Origin: Aliishimia sp963678085
Lineage (GTDB): Bacteria > Pseudomonadota > Alphaproteobacteria > Rhodobacterales > Rhodobacteraceae
DNA length: 64,000 nt
Assembly: GCA_963678085.1 (NCBI GenBank)
Contig: OY782680.1
Span: 1,612,001 to 1,676,000 of the forward strand
Direction of reading: 5' to 3'
The notes beneath the pieces were generated by a model, which saw only the letters and a list, made by a program, of their open reading frames with translations, had not been told where the DNA came from and did not search any database. Both the position numbers and the translations under genes were made by a program. Below, piece after piece: positions 56,489 to 64,000 of this stretch; the stretch's first letter is position 1, and each line of letters starts with the position of its first letter.

Positions 56489-56947
56489 ATGAGACGCAAA
56501 ATTCATCACAAAGTCATAATGACGGTCGCGGGTCTGGCAGTTATTGTTGCAGGGCTCGGGATGGCTGGGCGCGCTGAGGCCAGTGAAAACAGAGATGTTG
56601 AGCGCGTGATCGCCACGATACTTGGCATTGCCGTTCTTGGGGCGATCTTGAATGATGACGATCCCCAGCCCCAAGCGTCGCATGACCATCGCCCCCCACG
56701 CGTGCAACCGCGCCCGCTGCCGCGCCGTGTCTCCAGAGCCATTCTGCCCGGCGAATGCTTGCGCCGGTTCAACACTGATCGCGGTCCTTGGAAAATCTAT
56801 ACCCAACGCTGCATGAAGCGGAATTTCGACCAAGTGCAAAATCTGCCCCGCGCCTGTGAACGTGTGATCCGCACTGACCGGGGCCGCCGCGTGGGATGGG
56901 GGGCCAAATGCCTGCATGAACGGGGCTACCGCGTCTCGCGTCGCTGA
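56489..56947 (+). CDS. Hypothetical secreted/periplasmic protein
   Basis: 152-residue product with a signal-peptide-like N-terminus (MRRKIHHKVIMTVAGLAVIVAGLGMAGRAEA), a short hydrophobic segment (VERVIATILGIAVLGAIL) that could be a second membrane pass, a Pro/Arg/His-rich linker (DDDPQPQASHDHRPPRVQPRPLPRRV), and a C-terminal basic domain with three cysteines (ILPGECLRRF, YTQRCMKRN, RACERVI) plus one more (AKCLHERGY). The four cysteines suggest two disulfides. Basic and cysteine-rich, in the periplasm. Family unknown. AAGGAAC lies upstream of the ATG. Confidence 0.72.
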   Translation: MRRKIHHKVIMTVAGLAVIVAGLGMAGRAEASENRDVERVIATILGIAVLGAILNDDDPQPQASHDHRPPRVQPRPLPRRVSRAILPGECLRRFNTDRGPWKIYTQRCMKRNFDQVQNLPRACERVIRTDRGRRVGWGAKCLHERGYRVSRR

Positions 56948-56983
56948 AGGAAACATGTAGCCAAAGCTTGCGAGGCCGCATGT

Positions 56984-57022
56984 GAGAGGGGCAGGGTTCG
57001 GGACCTGCCTCTCTCTTTTTTT
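56984..57022 (+). terminator. Rho-independent terminator
   Basis: GAGAGGGGCAGG (56984-56995) pairs with CCTGCCTCTC (57004-57013) around a short loop, followed by a T-rich tail TCTTTTTTTTG (57014-57024). It ends the transcript of the small secreted-protein gene and stands before rnhB. Confidence 0.7.
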
Positions 57023-57076
57023 GTTGATGCCCTGCTTGGTTTTGTCGATAGAATGTCCAAAATCTCGGAGAGCGCT

Positions 57077-57691
57077 ATGCCGAATTTTGACATTGAAAAA
57101 CGTATCGGCGGCGTAATCGCGGGTGTTGATGAGGTGGGGCGCGGCCCGCTTGCTGGTCCTGTGATGGCGGCTGCGGTGATTTTGGACCCCGAAAATATCC
57201 CAGATGGGATTGATGACAGCAAAAAGCTCTCAATCAAGAAACGCCGCAAGATCTACACCGAAATCCTTGAAACCAGTGACGTTTCTGTGGGTGTGGCCAG
57301 TGTGCAGGAGATTGACGCGTTGAATATCCTGCGCGCCTCCCATGTGGCAATGGTGCGCGCGGTGCAGGGGCTGCGGCGCAAACCGGGCCATGTGCTGATT
57401 GATGGCAATATGATTCCAAACGGCCTTGCCACCCCCGCCACCCCCCTGGTGAAAGGGGACACCAAATCACTGTCAATCGCCGCCGCCTCCATCGTTGCCA
57501 AGGTGCGCCGAGATCTCGTTATGGTGGATTTATCGCAACAGCATCCAGGTTATAGTTGGGAGACCAACATGGGATATGGCTCAAAAGCGCATATGCTCGC
57601 CCTGCAAGATCTCGGGGCGACCCCTCACCATAGACGTTCCTTTAAGCCGGTCCACAATATCTTGTATCAAGAGAAAAACTTAAACTCTTGA
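57077..57691 (+). CDS. rnhB: Ribonuclease HII
   Basis: Cleaves the RNA strand of RNA-DNA hybrids, including single ribonucleotides in DNA. The 204-residue product has the catalytic GVDEVGRGPLAGPV near residue 17, IDDSKKL, and LIDGNMIP, with KGDTKSLSIAAASIVAKVRRD and a late HRRSFKPV as in all RNase HII. ATG 57077 is preceded by GGAGAGC; the longer frame from 57053 is unlikely. ccrM follows, and the promoter of ccrM begins inside the end of rnhB. Confidence 0.95.
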   Translation: MPNFDIEKRIGGVIAGVDEVGRGPLAGPVMAAAVILDPENIPDGIDDSKKLSIKKRRKIYTEILETSDVSVGVASVQEIDALNILRASHVAMVRAVQGLRRKPGHVLIDGNMIPNGLATPATPLVKGDTKSLSIAAASIVAKVRRDLVMVDLSQQHPGYSWETNMGYGSKAHMLALQDLGATPHHRRSFKPVHNILYQEKNLNS

Positions 57692-57727
57692 ATCAAAAAG
57701 GTTTTGACTGTGATTCGCCTTTGACTC
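57690..57727 (+). promoter_or_regulatory. ccrM promoter region with three GANTC sites
   Basis: GAATC (57690-57694), GATTC (57712-57716) and GACTC (57723-57727) lie within 38 bp, 52 to 89 bp upstream of the ccrM ATG. They are targets of the CcrM enzyme itself. A TTGACT -35-like box is at 57704-57709. A TTAA at 57680 is a CtrA half-site at most. In Caulobacter GANTC sites in the ccrM promoter link its transcription to methylation state, so the same feedback is plausible here. Confidence 0.55.
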
Positions 57728-57778
57728 ACAATGAGCCCGACCAGAGAGCGGAACAATCCGCCAGGTATGAGGCAGACT

Positions 57779-58882
57779 ATGACCAAACACATGAAGGCAG
57801 CCGAGGCGCTGCCGCTAAACCAGATTATTGCGGGTGACTGCATTGACGTGATGAATTCACTGCCCAAAGGGTCGGTGGATTTGATCTTTGCGGATCCTCC
57901 CTACAACTTGCAACTCAAGGGTGATCTGCACCGGCCCGACAATTCCAAGGTCGATGCGGTGGATGATCATTGGGATCAGTTCAACTCCTTCCGCGCCTAT
58001 GATGAGTTCACCACCGCTTGGCTGAAGGCGGCGCGGCGATTGCTCAAACCCAATGGCGCGATTTGGGTGATTGGCTCCTATCACAATATCTTTCGTGTGG
58101 GCGCGGCATTGCAGAATGAGGGCTTTTGGATCCTCAATGATGTCGTGTGGCGCAAATCCAATCCGATGCCGAATTTTCGCGGCAAGCGGCTGACCAATGC
58201 CCATGAGACAATGATCTGGGCGGGGCGGGATGAATCATCCAAGTATACCTTTAATTATGAGGCGCTTAAGGCGCTGAACGAAGGTATTCAGATGCGCTCA
58301 GATTGGGTGCTGCCGATTTGCACGGGCCATGAGCGGCTCAAGGATGAAAAGGGTGACAAGGCGCATCCCACGCAAAAACCCGAAAGCTTGCTGCATCGTG
58401 TGCTTGTGGGCTCGACGAACCCTGGCGATGTGGTGCTGGATCCGTTCTTTGGCACCGGCACAACGGGCGCTGTGGCCAAGATGCTGGGGCGGGAATTTAT
58501 CGGGATTGAGCGCGAAGAGGCTTATCGCAAAGTGGCTCAGGCGCGCATTGATAAGGTACGCAAGTTTGATCGGGAAGCTTTGCAGGTCAGCGCCTCCAAA
58601 CGCGCCGAGCCCCGTGTGGCCTTTGGCGTATTGGTCGAGCGCGGTATGCTGCGCCCAGGTGAAGAGCTGTTTTCCATGAACAAACGTCACAAGGCGAAAG
58701 TGCGCGCTGATGGGACTCTCATCGGGGATGACGTGAAAGGTTCGATCCATCAGGTGGGCGCGGCGCTGGAAGGGGCGCCAAGCTGCAATGGCTGGACTTA
58801 TTGGTGCTTTAAGCGCGACGGGCAGACGGTGCCGATTGACGTGCTGCGCCAGCAAATCCGCGCAGAGATGCGCGCGAATTAA
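57779..58882 (+). CDS. ccrM: CcrM-type GANTC adenine DNA methyltransferase
   Basis: Cell-cycle regulated N6-adenine methyltransferase that methylates GANTC. The 367-residue product is of the beta-type class: the catalytic DPPY motif in IFADPPYNLQL (about residue 35) precedes the SAM-binding FxGxG in DPFFGTGTTGAVAKMLGREFIGIE (about 220). The C-terminal domain (about 275-367, RVAFGVLVERGMLRPGEELFS ... GAPSCNGWTYWCF) is the CcrM extra domain (RAMA-type), seen in alphaproteobacterial CcrM and absent from HinfI-like enzymes. ATG 57779 gives MTKHMKAAEAL; the frame upstream is not start-like. A terminator follows. Confidence 0.95.
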   Translation: MTKHMKAAEALPLNQIIAGDCIDVMNSLPKGSVDLIFADPPYNLQLKGDLHRPDNSKVDAVDDHWDQFNSFRAYDEFTTAWLKAARRLLKPNGAIWVIGSYHNIFRVGAALQNEGFWILNDVVWRKSNPMPNFRGKRLTNAHETMIWAGRDESSKYTFNYEALKALNEGIQMRSDWVLPICTGHERLKDEKGDKAHPTQKPESLLHRVLVGSTNPGDVVLDPFFGTGTTGAVAKMLGREFIGIEREEAYRKVAQARIDKVRKFDREALQVSASKRAEPRVAFGVLVERGMLRPGEELFSMNKRHKAKVRADGTLIGDDVKGSIHQVGAALEGAPSCNGWTYWCFKRDGQTVPIDVLRQQIRAEMRAN

Positions 58883-58943
58883 AAAACATCGCCGGTGCCT
58901 GTGGCCATTGCGCCGATTTACCCAAGCCAGGCACCACACCTTG

Positions 58944-58970
58944 CCCCGCCTCATTTGGCGGGGTTTTTTT
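58944..58970 (+). terminator. Rho-independent terminator of ccrM
   Basis: CCCCGCC (58944-58950) and GGCGGGG (58957-58963) form a 7-bp stem with a 6-nt loop, followed by a run of seven T (58964-58970). It lies 62 bp after the ccrM stop. Confidence 0.85.
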
Positions 58971-58986
58971 GATCCAAAGGCCGTAT

Positions 58987-59495
58987 TTAGCGACCAACCG
59001 CGTGCGAGGCCTCTTGGCGCAGAAATGCAACATTTGTGCGCCGCGCAGGATCAGAGGAGTCGGCGCTGGATTGCGGCGCCGCCCTTGAGTTCACTTTTCC
59101 ATGGCGCAGCAGCTCTTTCAGATGGGTCGGGTGCAGGTCCTTTTTTTTGACCATGAAATTCACCCGCGCTGAATTCGCTTTTTCCTGCATAAACGCGAGA
59201 TCCAATCGTCAAACACCACAACAGGCGTGCGTTTATAGGCCGGATGGCGGCGCAATCGCTGCACGAAATTGATTCCCCGCCCATCAGGCAGGCTATTATC
59301 AATCAGGACCAAATCAAATTGATAGCGCGACACATAATCTGTTGCGGCTGCCAGCGTTTCCACCACCTTTGGCACCATATTGCAGCCAGAGGTAACCATG
59401 CGCGTCAGCCGGTGTTGATCCTCTTCTAAGCTGTCAACGATAAGACAAAACCCACGATGAGATGGACGACCGTCGCGAATTGCTTGTGACATCAT
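58987..59495 (-). pseudogene. Receiver-domain (CheY-like) protein broken by a frameshift
   Basis: Receiver protein. The N-terminal piece from ATG 59495 shows GFCLIVDSLEEDQHRL, the phosphoryl-acceptor aspartate in YQFDLVLIDNSLPDGRG, and ends PVVVFDDW, then leaves frame at about 59198-59206. In another frame the homologous continuation is DLAFMQEKANSARVNFMVKKKDLHPTHLKELLR, which carries the lysine pair of receivers and runs to 58987. Adding one T to the GATTGG run would restore one frame. It may be a real frameshift or a sequence error. GGGGG precedes ATG 59495. Stand-alone, no output domain. Total about 170 codons if joined. Confidence 0.7.
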
Positions 59496-59651
59496 GAACC
59501 CCCAAGTTACATCACCCTTCATACGTCTGACATTAGCCCGTAAGTCTTAATTTTGACCTACGCGCGTGCAGATTTTGCCGTATTTTCGCTGCGCCAGCGC
59601 CCTCTGATACCTCAAAGTCTAATTAACTTTTACCAAGCTAGGGCGCCCCGC

Positions 59652-60758
59652 TCACCAACGGGTAATTTCGGGGTAATAGCGTGCGCGCCAGCCTTTGACG
59701 CGGGGGTGCATGATGCGACGCCAGAGCGTCGGAAACAGGGCCGTAAGGGTCATAATTGGGTAGCTATAGGGCAGTTGCGGCGCTTTGGCGCTGGAATAGG
59801 TTTGCAGCACGGGGAATTTGCGGTCCGGCTTATAGTGATGATCGGAATGGCGCTGAAGATTGATCAGCAGCCAATTGGACACACGATGCGCCGCGTTCCA
59901 GCTATGATGCGGCTGCACATGTTCATATTTCCCGTTCTCAAGCTTTTTGCGCTTAATCCCGTAATGCTCCACGTAGTTTACCAGCTCTAGCTGCATGATC
60001 GCGGTGCCTGCTTGAAAGACAAACAGGGCCAAGCCGCTCCACCCGCCCAAGATCAGCGCCAGGGCGAGCATAATCGCTTGCAAGGTCCAATAGCGGAAAA
60101 ACGGGTTGGAAAGATCGCTCCAAGGTTTGTTTTGCTTTGCAAGCCGTTCCTTTTCGATTCGAAAGGCGGAAGCTAGGCATTGCACCAAAACACGGGGGTA
60201 AAAGCGGTAAAAGCTCTCGTTATAACGCGCGGTGACCGGATCTCGGGGCGTGCCCACATGCACATGATGCACCAGCAAATGCTCTGAGCGAAAATGCGAA
60301 TAGAGCACCATAGCCAGCAAAATATCTGCCCCCCAGCGCTCCAACTTTGAGCGTTGATGCATCAGCTCATGGGAATAGTTGATGCCAATCGTTCCCGTTG
60401 TCACGCCAACACCGAAAAAGACACCGATGCGCTCAAGGGAGCTGAGATGCTCGGCTTGGGGCACATACCATAACAGCGAAAACAGCGTGATGAATTGCAC
60501 CGGCACCCAAGCGATTGTGAGCCAAGTGTAAAGGGTTAAATCCTCGCGCGGCGTGTCAGGATCGGCGTTTTCGGTGTCCTGCCCAAAGGCAAGATCAAGC
60601 ACAGAGAACAGACCCCAGGCCGCGACGGGTACAAGCAGCACCGACCAGCCCCCATTCCAAGCGGAGTACCAGCCCAAAGCGGGCAGCAGGAAAGAGATGT
60701 AAAAGGGCAGGGCCTGGACCCAGCCAATGGTTTTTTGGGGGGATGTAAGCTCGGTCAT
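59652..60758 (-). CDS. alkB: Alkane 1-monooxygenase (AlkB)
   Basis: 368-residue integral-membrane di-iron alkane hydroxylase, using rubredoxin. All histidine motifs are intact: HELMH (130-134), EHLLVHHVHVGTPRDP (159-174), NYVEHYGI (261-268) and LQRHSDHHYKPDRKFP (301-316), with six transmembrane helices and the C-terminal PTLWRRIMHPRV. This is the complete counterpart of the partial copy at 1-959; they share the motif set but differ in detail (HELIH, YVQHYGL in the other). No rubredoxin gene is adjacent. It starts with ATG 60758 (MTELTSPQKT). Confidence 0.94.
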   Translation of the reverse strand: MTELTSPQKTIGWVQALPFYISFLLPALGWYSAWNGGWSVLLVPVAAWGLFSVLDLAFGQDTENADPDTPREDLTLYTWLTIAWVPVQFITLFSLLWYVPQAEHLSSLERIGVFFGVGVTTGTIGINYSHELMHQRSKLERWGADILLAMVLYSHFRSEHLLVHHVHVGTPRDPVTARYNESFYRFYPRVLVQCLASAFRIEKERLAKQNKPWSDLSNPFFRYWTLQAIMLALALILGGWSGLALFVFQAGTAIMQLELVNYVEHYGIKRKKLENGKYEHVQPHHSWNAAHRVSNWLLINLQRHSDHHYKPDRKFPVLQTYSSAKAPQLPYSYPIMTLTALFPTLWRRIMHPRVKGWRARYYPEITRW

Positions 60759-60820
60759 TTCGTGCCTTCAAACCATTTATTCTACTTGAGAAATGGGCTT
60801 CGTGCTGAGTCAAGGGCAGC

Positions 60821-61870
60821 TTAGTGATTAAAGTTGTGTCGAGCAAGATCCCAGACTTTGCGCATGACGGTAGGCAGCTCATTTGGGGTGAGCTGCGTGA
60901 ACATACCACGATCCGGTGTGCTATCGGCGTGAACCGCGGCGGTCTGAACCGTCAAGATCAAGTGGAAATGGGTGAATGTATGGCGCACCTCAGCGTTTAG
61001 TGTGATCCAATCGGCCTCAAGCGGCGGGGCCGGGGTGGGGGCTTCGCTCCAGTCCGTGCCGGGCCAGCCAAGCATGCCGCCAAGCAGCCCTTTTGCGGGG
61101 CGCGTTTCTAGCAGACAGGTCCCATCTGCGCGCCGCGCCACATAGGCAATGCCGCGCCTTGTGGGTTTGGGTTTCTTGGGCTCTTTGCGCGGCAGCTCTC
61201 CTTCGGTTCCAGCGATGCGCGCCCGGCATGGTTCCCGCCAAGGACAAATTCCACAAGCGGGCTTGCGCGGCGTGCAGATCGTGGCCCCTAGATCCATCAC
61301 CGCTTGGGCATAATCGCCGGGTCGTTTTTGCGGGGTGAGCTTTTTTGCATAGGCGGTGAAGATCGGCTTGGCTTTGGGCAAGGGTGTTGCATCATTATGC
61401 AGCCGGGCCATCACCCGCTCCACATTGCCATCCACCACCGCCGCAGGCTCATCAAAGGCGATGGCGGCAATGGCGGCAGAGGTGTAGGGACCAATTCCGG
61501 GCAGTTTGATCAGCTCAGCTTGGGTGCTGGGGAATGCACCGCCATACGCATCCGTGACGATCCGGGCGCATTTGAGCAAATTTCGTGCCCGCGCATAGTA
61601 CCCAAGCCCGGCCCAGGCGGCCATGACATCGGCATCCTTTGCGCCCGCCAGATCCTCAACCCTTGGCCAAGCGGTTGTGAATTTCAGGAAGTAATCTTTG
61701 ACCGCCGCCACGGTCGTTTGTTGCAGCATCACTTCGCTAAGCCAGACCGCATAAGGATCAGCGCGCAGGCCCGCGCGACGCTCACTTGGGCCTATACGCC
61801 AGGGCATTGTGCGGGCATATCTATCATACCAGGCCAAGAGCAGCTGCGAGAGCTTTTGATCATCACGCAA
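60821..61870 (-). CDS. mutY: A/G-specific adenine glycosylase
   Basis: Removes adenine mispaired with 8-oxoguanine. The 349-residue product has the DNA-glycosylase fold: SEVMLQQTTVAAV, GLGYYARARNLLKCA, the helix-hairpin-helix LPGIGPYTSAAIAA with the catalytic aspartate in AAVVDGNVERVMARL, and the iron-sulfur cluster C-x6-C-x2-C-x5-C (CTPRKPACGICPWREPC). The C-terminal NUDIX-like domain senses 8-oxoG (KGLLGGMLGWPGTDW). It is divergent from the DUF721 gene. Confidence 0.96.
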   Translation of the reverse strand: MRDDQKLSQLLLAWYDRYARTMPWRIGPSERRAGLRADPYAVWLSEVMLQQTTVAAVKDYFLKFTTAWPRVEDLAGAKDADVMAAWAGLGYYARARNLLKCARIVTDAYGGAFPSTQAELIKLPGIGPYTSAAIAAIAFDEPAAVVDGNVERVMARLHNDATPLPKAKPIFTAYAKKLTPQKRPGDYAQAVMDLGATICTPRKPACGICPWREPCRARIAGTEGELPRKEPKKPKPTRRGIAYVARRADGTCLLETRPAKGLLGGMLGWPGTDWSEAPTPAPPLEADWITLNAEVRHTFTHFHLILTVQTAAVHADSTPDRGMFTQLTPNELPTVMRKVWDLARHNFNH

Positions 61871-61954
61871 GATTTATATCCCCCGATTTGCGGTTTTGCT
61901 GGCCCCTTGCCGCATTTACGATATGTTAGCCATGATTTAACAAGGAACTCCACC

Positions 61955-62491
61955 GTGGCCCCGCGATCCCGCGCCGACTATCAGCATAAGCGTAAATTCA
62001 AACTTTCCCAGGCCGGAACTCTGGTGCGGGGTCAAATTCGCGATGCGGCCTCTTCGCGCGGCTTTGCTCAGAGCAAGGTGCTCACCCATTGGGCTGAGAT
62101 TGCCGGGCCAGAGTTTGCGCAGATTGCCCGCCCCATTGAGGTCAGCTATGGGCGCGGCGGTTTTGGGGCGACCTTGCTGGTGCTCACGACCGGGGCCTAT
62201 GCGCCTGTGCTTGAGATGCAAAAAGAACAGCTGCGCGCGCGGGTCAATAGCAGCTATGGCTATAACGCCATTAGCCGTATCCGTATCACGCAAACCGCGC
62301 CGCAGGGTTTTGCCGAAGGGCGCGTTGAGTTCACCCCAAAATCACAAAGCTGGGAACCAAAGCCCCCGTCTGCCGAAGCTTGCGCGCGCGCGGCTCAAGA
62401 TACAAAAGATGTTGCAGATGACGGGCTAAGGGCTGCATTAGAGCGTCTCGGGGCCCATATACTGTCTAAACCAAACTCTTCAAAAGGGTAA
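61955..62491 (+). CDS. DUF721 (DciA-like) protein
   Basis: 178-residue protein of the DUF721 family. It shows QAGTLVRGQIRDAASSRGFAQSKVLTHWAEIAGPEFAQIARPIEVSYGRGGFGATLLVLTTGAYAPVLEMQKEQLRARVNSSYGYNAISRIRITQT, which fits DciA-type proteins that help load the replicative helicase. GTG 61955 has AAGGAA 8 bp upstream; the longer frame upstream lies antisense to mutY and is not expected. It precedes the DsbA-like gene by 4 bp. A helicase role in this organism is inferred from the family. Confidence 0.8.
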   Translation: MAPRSRADYQHKRKFKLSQAGTLVRGQIRDAASSRGFAQSKVLTHWAEIAGPEFAQIARPIEVSYGRGGFGATLLVLTTGAYAPVLEMQKEQLRARVNSSYGYNAISRIRITQTAPQGFAEGRVEFTPKSQSWEPKPPSAEACARAAQDTKDVADDGLRAALERLGAHILSKPNSSKG

Positions 62492-62495
62492 CTTC

Positions 62496-63185
62496 ATGTC
62501 ACGACTTTCACTGATCGCCGTTTTCGCTTTGGGCGCTGCCGCCAGCACTTGGTATCTTACACGCGATTCTGGGGCTCCGGGCGGGCCGAATATCTCTGCT
62601 GAAAGCTTGCTGGGCGCGGCCCATGCGCAAACGCTTGAGGAAATCGACACCTCGACCGTGCAAGAGATGCGCCTGGGCAACCCAGAATCACCGGTCACAA
62701 TCATCGAATATGCCAGCTATACCTGCCCTCATTGCGCCAGTTTTCACCTCGGCACGCTCAAGCAGCTCAAGGCCAATTACATAGACACGGATAAAATCAA
62801 CTTCATCTACCGCGAAGTCTATTTTGACCGTTACGGCCTCTGGGCCTCTGCCATAGCGCGCTGCGCAGGCACGCAGCAGAGCTTTTTTGGCATTTCAGAC
62901 ATGATCTATTCCGAGCTCGATACCTGGGCACGCGCCGGAGAGCCTGCCTTGATCGTGGAAGAACTGCGCAAGATTGGCCGCTTGGCTGGGCTTGACGATG
63001 AAAAGCTCGACGCCTGTTTGCAAGATGGGGAAAAACTGCAAACCCTGGTAGCGTGGTTTCAAGAGAATGCGGAACAAGACGGTATTCGCTCCACGCCGTC
63101 GCTCGTGATCAATGGCCAGCTCTATGGGAATATGCCCTATTCTGAGTTGTCAGGGCTGATTGATGAGGCGTTGCAGCAGAATTAA
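62496..63185 (+). CDS. DsbA-family thiol-disulfide protein
   Basis: 229-residue periplasmic thioredoxin-like protein with an N-terminal signal anchor and the active site YASYTCPHCASFHL (CPHC, as in DsbA), a helical insertion, and the cis-proline loop STPSLVINGQLYG. The family catalyses or shuffles disulfides in the periplasm; this subclass with a TPSL-type loop is like the BdbD/TrbB-style DsbA proteins. It starts 4 bp after the DUF721 gene, likely one transcript. It overlaps the lpxK end by 4 bp (convergent). Confidence 0.92.
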   Translation: MSRLSLIAVFALGAAASTWYLTRDSGAPGGPNISAESLLGAAHAQTLEEIDTSTVQEMRLGNPESPVTIIEYASYTCPHCASFHLGTLKQLKANYIDTDKINFIYREVYFDRYGLWASAIARCAGTQQSFFGISDMIYSELDTWARAGEPALIVEELRKIGRLAGLDDEKLDACLQDGEKLQTLVAWFQENAEQDGIRSTPSLVINGQLYGNMPYSELSGLIDEALQQN

Positions 63186-64000
63186 GGTTTGGGCAGCAGC
63201 TTTTGCAGCGCCGCTTGATCTTCGAATTCCAGCCGGACCGGCAGGGTGATGACCTTGCCGCGAAAGGCGGGGGGCAGACGGGCGGCGTCCTTTTCTGTGG
63301 TCACAAGCTGCGCGCCGTTGAGCAGAGCCTCGTTTTCTAACCGCGACAGCAGGGCGGCAGAGAGCGGTTCGTGATCCCCCAGTGCCTCAGCACGGATCAG
63401 CTTGGCCCCCAATGCGCGCAGGCTGGTAAAAAACGCCTGCGGGTGGGCGATGCCCGCAAAGGCAATATAGCTCTGCCCGCGCCAATTCATGCCGGTGTAC
63501 AGCGGCTTTAGCTCGGCATTTATGCGCGTGAGCCCTGCGGGTAAGTCGGGTGTGAAGTGCTCTTGCGCGGGGGGTGAACCAATTGAGATCAAAGCATCCG
63601 CCCGCGCCAACCCAGCCGTCACCGGCTCGCGTAAAGGGCCAGCGGGAATGCAGCGCCCATTGCCAAACCCGGTCTCGGCTTTCACACAAACCAGGCTTAG
63701 ATCTTTGGTAAGGCCTGGATTTTGATGCGCGTCATCCAGCACAATCACGCTGGCCCCAGCCTCAGCAGCTGCTCGCCCGCCCGCCGCGCGATCTTTAGAA
63801 ACCCAGGTCTCAGCAAAAGCGGCGATCAAGAGCGGCTCATCCCCCACGAGTGCAGCGCTATGGCGCGCCGGATCTACGCGCAACGGACCTACTGCCGTGC
63901 CACCATAGCCGCGCGAAACCACATGCGGCACATGCCCCATATCGCGCAGGATCTGCACCAAAGCGATTACGGTCGGCGTTTTTCCCGTACCCCCTGCATT
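63182..64000 (-). CDS. lpxK: Tetraacyldisaccharide 4'-kinase (5' end cut by window edge)
   Basis: LpxK, the lipid A 4'-kinase of the inner membrane. The frame is open at the window edge, where an AGGTGKTPTVIAL P-loop is read; the N-terminal membrane helix and substrate part lie outside. Visible downstream are SRGYGGT, the DDAHQNPGL motif with ASVIVLDDAHQ, GNGRCIPAGPLREP and a late LVTTEKDAARLP, all typical. It confirms lipid A synthesis, so the cell is Gram-negative with LPS. The gene converges on the DsbA-like gene with a 4-bp overlap. Confidence 0.93.
   Translation of the reverse strand, partial: NAGGTGKTPTVIALVQILRDMGHVPHVVSRGYGGTAVGPLRVDPARHSAALVGDEPLLIAAFAETWVSKDRAAGGRAAAEAGASVIVLDDAHQNPGLTKDLSLVCVKAETGFGNGRCIPAGPLREPVTAGLARADALISIGSPPAQEHFTPDLPAGLTRINAELKPLYTGMNWRGQSYIAFAGIAHPQAFFTSLRALGAKLIRAEALGDHEPLSAALLSRLENEALLNGAQLVTTEKDAARLPPAFRGKVITLPVRLEFEDQAALQKLLPKP

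Noticed and set aside
57680..57694. CtrA site upstream of ccrM
   Set aside because: Only one half (TTAA) is present; the second half reads AATC, so the site is not supported.
61304..61954. Upstream extension of the DUF721 gene
   Set aside because: The extension lies antisense to mutY and has no homology; GTG 61955 with a ribosome site is the start.
1..64000. CRISPR arrays, rRNA and tRNA genes
   Set aside because: No regularly spaced direct repeats, no rRNA signatures and no tRNA cloverleafs were found by eye. A dedicated search could still find a tRNA.

Overview
The window looks like the chromosome of a marine-type Rhodobacteraceae (Roseobacter group, Alphaproteobacteria). The signs are a class I lysyl-tRNA synthetase, a CcrM-type GANTC methyltransferase with GANTC sites in its promoter, CtrA-like TTAA-N7-TTAA sites, a tricarboxylate TctCBA/TctDE locus, and a mevalonate operon whose kinases match what I remember of the Paracoccus zeaxanthinifaciens cluster. 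DNA is GC-rich, with AT-richer accessory patches near 8.9-11.6 kb and 28.1-29.6 kb. I found no rRNA, tRNA or CRISPR array.

Layout. 0-7 kb: the end of one AlkB-family hydroxylase, then ftsY followed by three tandem paralogous secreted proteins of unknown function, an EamA permease and yciB. 7-11.6 kb: a TerB-like protein, lysK, and a small accessory patch with a DUF3800 protein and a PP-loop ATPase-like protein. 11.6-21.5 kb: an organic-acid locus. DUF4387, an AtuA-like protein, a solute-binding protein and a TctDE two-component system lie on the minus strand. They are divergent from tctC-tctB-tctA, a CaiB-type CoA-transferase and a citryl-CoA-lyase-like enzyme, which together suggest uptake, CoA activation and cleavage of a citrate-like acid. 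21.6-29.6 kb: an orphan iron-type binding protein, comM, uvrB, a complex I NDUFS4-like subunit and a SAMHD1-like HD hydrolase. 29.7-35 kb: a mevalonate operon (mvaA-hcs-mvk-pmk-mvd) without idi. 35.9-45.4 kb: a lactate-dehydrogenase-like flavoenzyme and a urate-to-glyoxylate cluster (uraH, puuE-uraD fusion, ureidoglycine aminohydrolase, allA, permease, aminotransferase, puuD) interrupted by a vapBC module. 45.6-54.5 kb: dapD, an IS4-family element, a dehydratase, a LOG protein, a DUF4139 protein, asd and a J-domain protein. 54.5-64 kb: an HpaI-type aldolase, a membrane-anchored winged-helix protein, rnhB, ccrM, a frameshifted receiver protein, a second AlkB, mutY, a DUF721 protein, a DsbA-like protein and the 3' part of lpxK.

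The most unusual structure is the repeat content. There are three families: A, five copies of a G-rich palindrome between genes; B, about 170 bp with long inverted arms; and C, 107 bp with two hairpins and matching ends. They are nested at 46.5-48.2 kb. An IS4-family element with terminal inverted repeats and a 9-bp target duplication sits inside a B copy, and a C copy sits inside the IS transposase gene. A second C copy supplies the stop codon of the DUF4139 gene. This indicates that family C is, or recently was, mobile.
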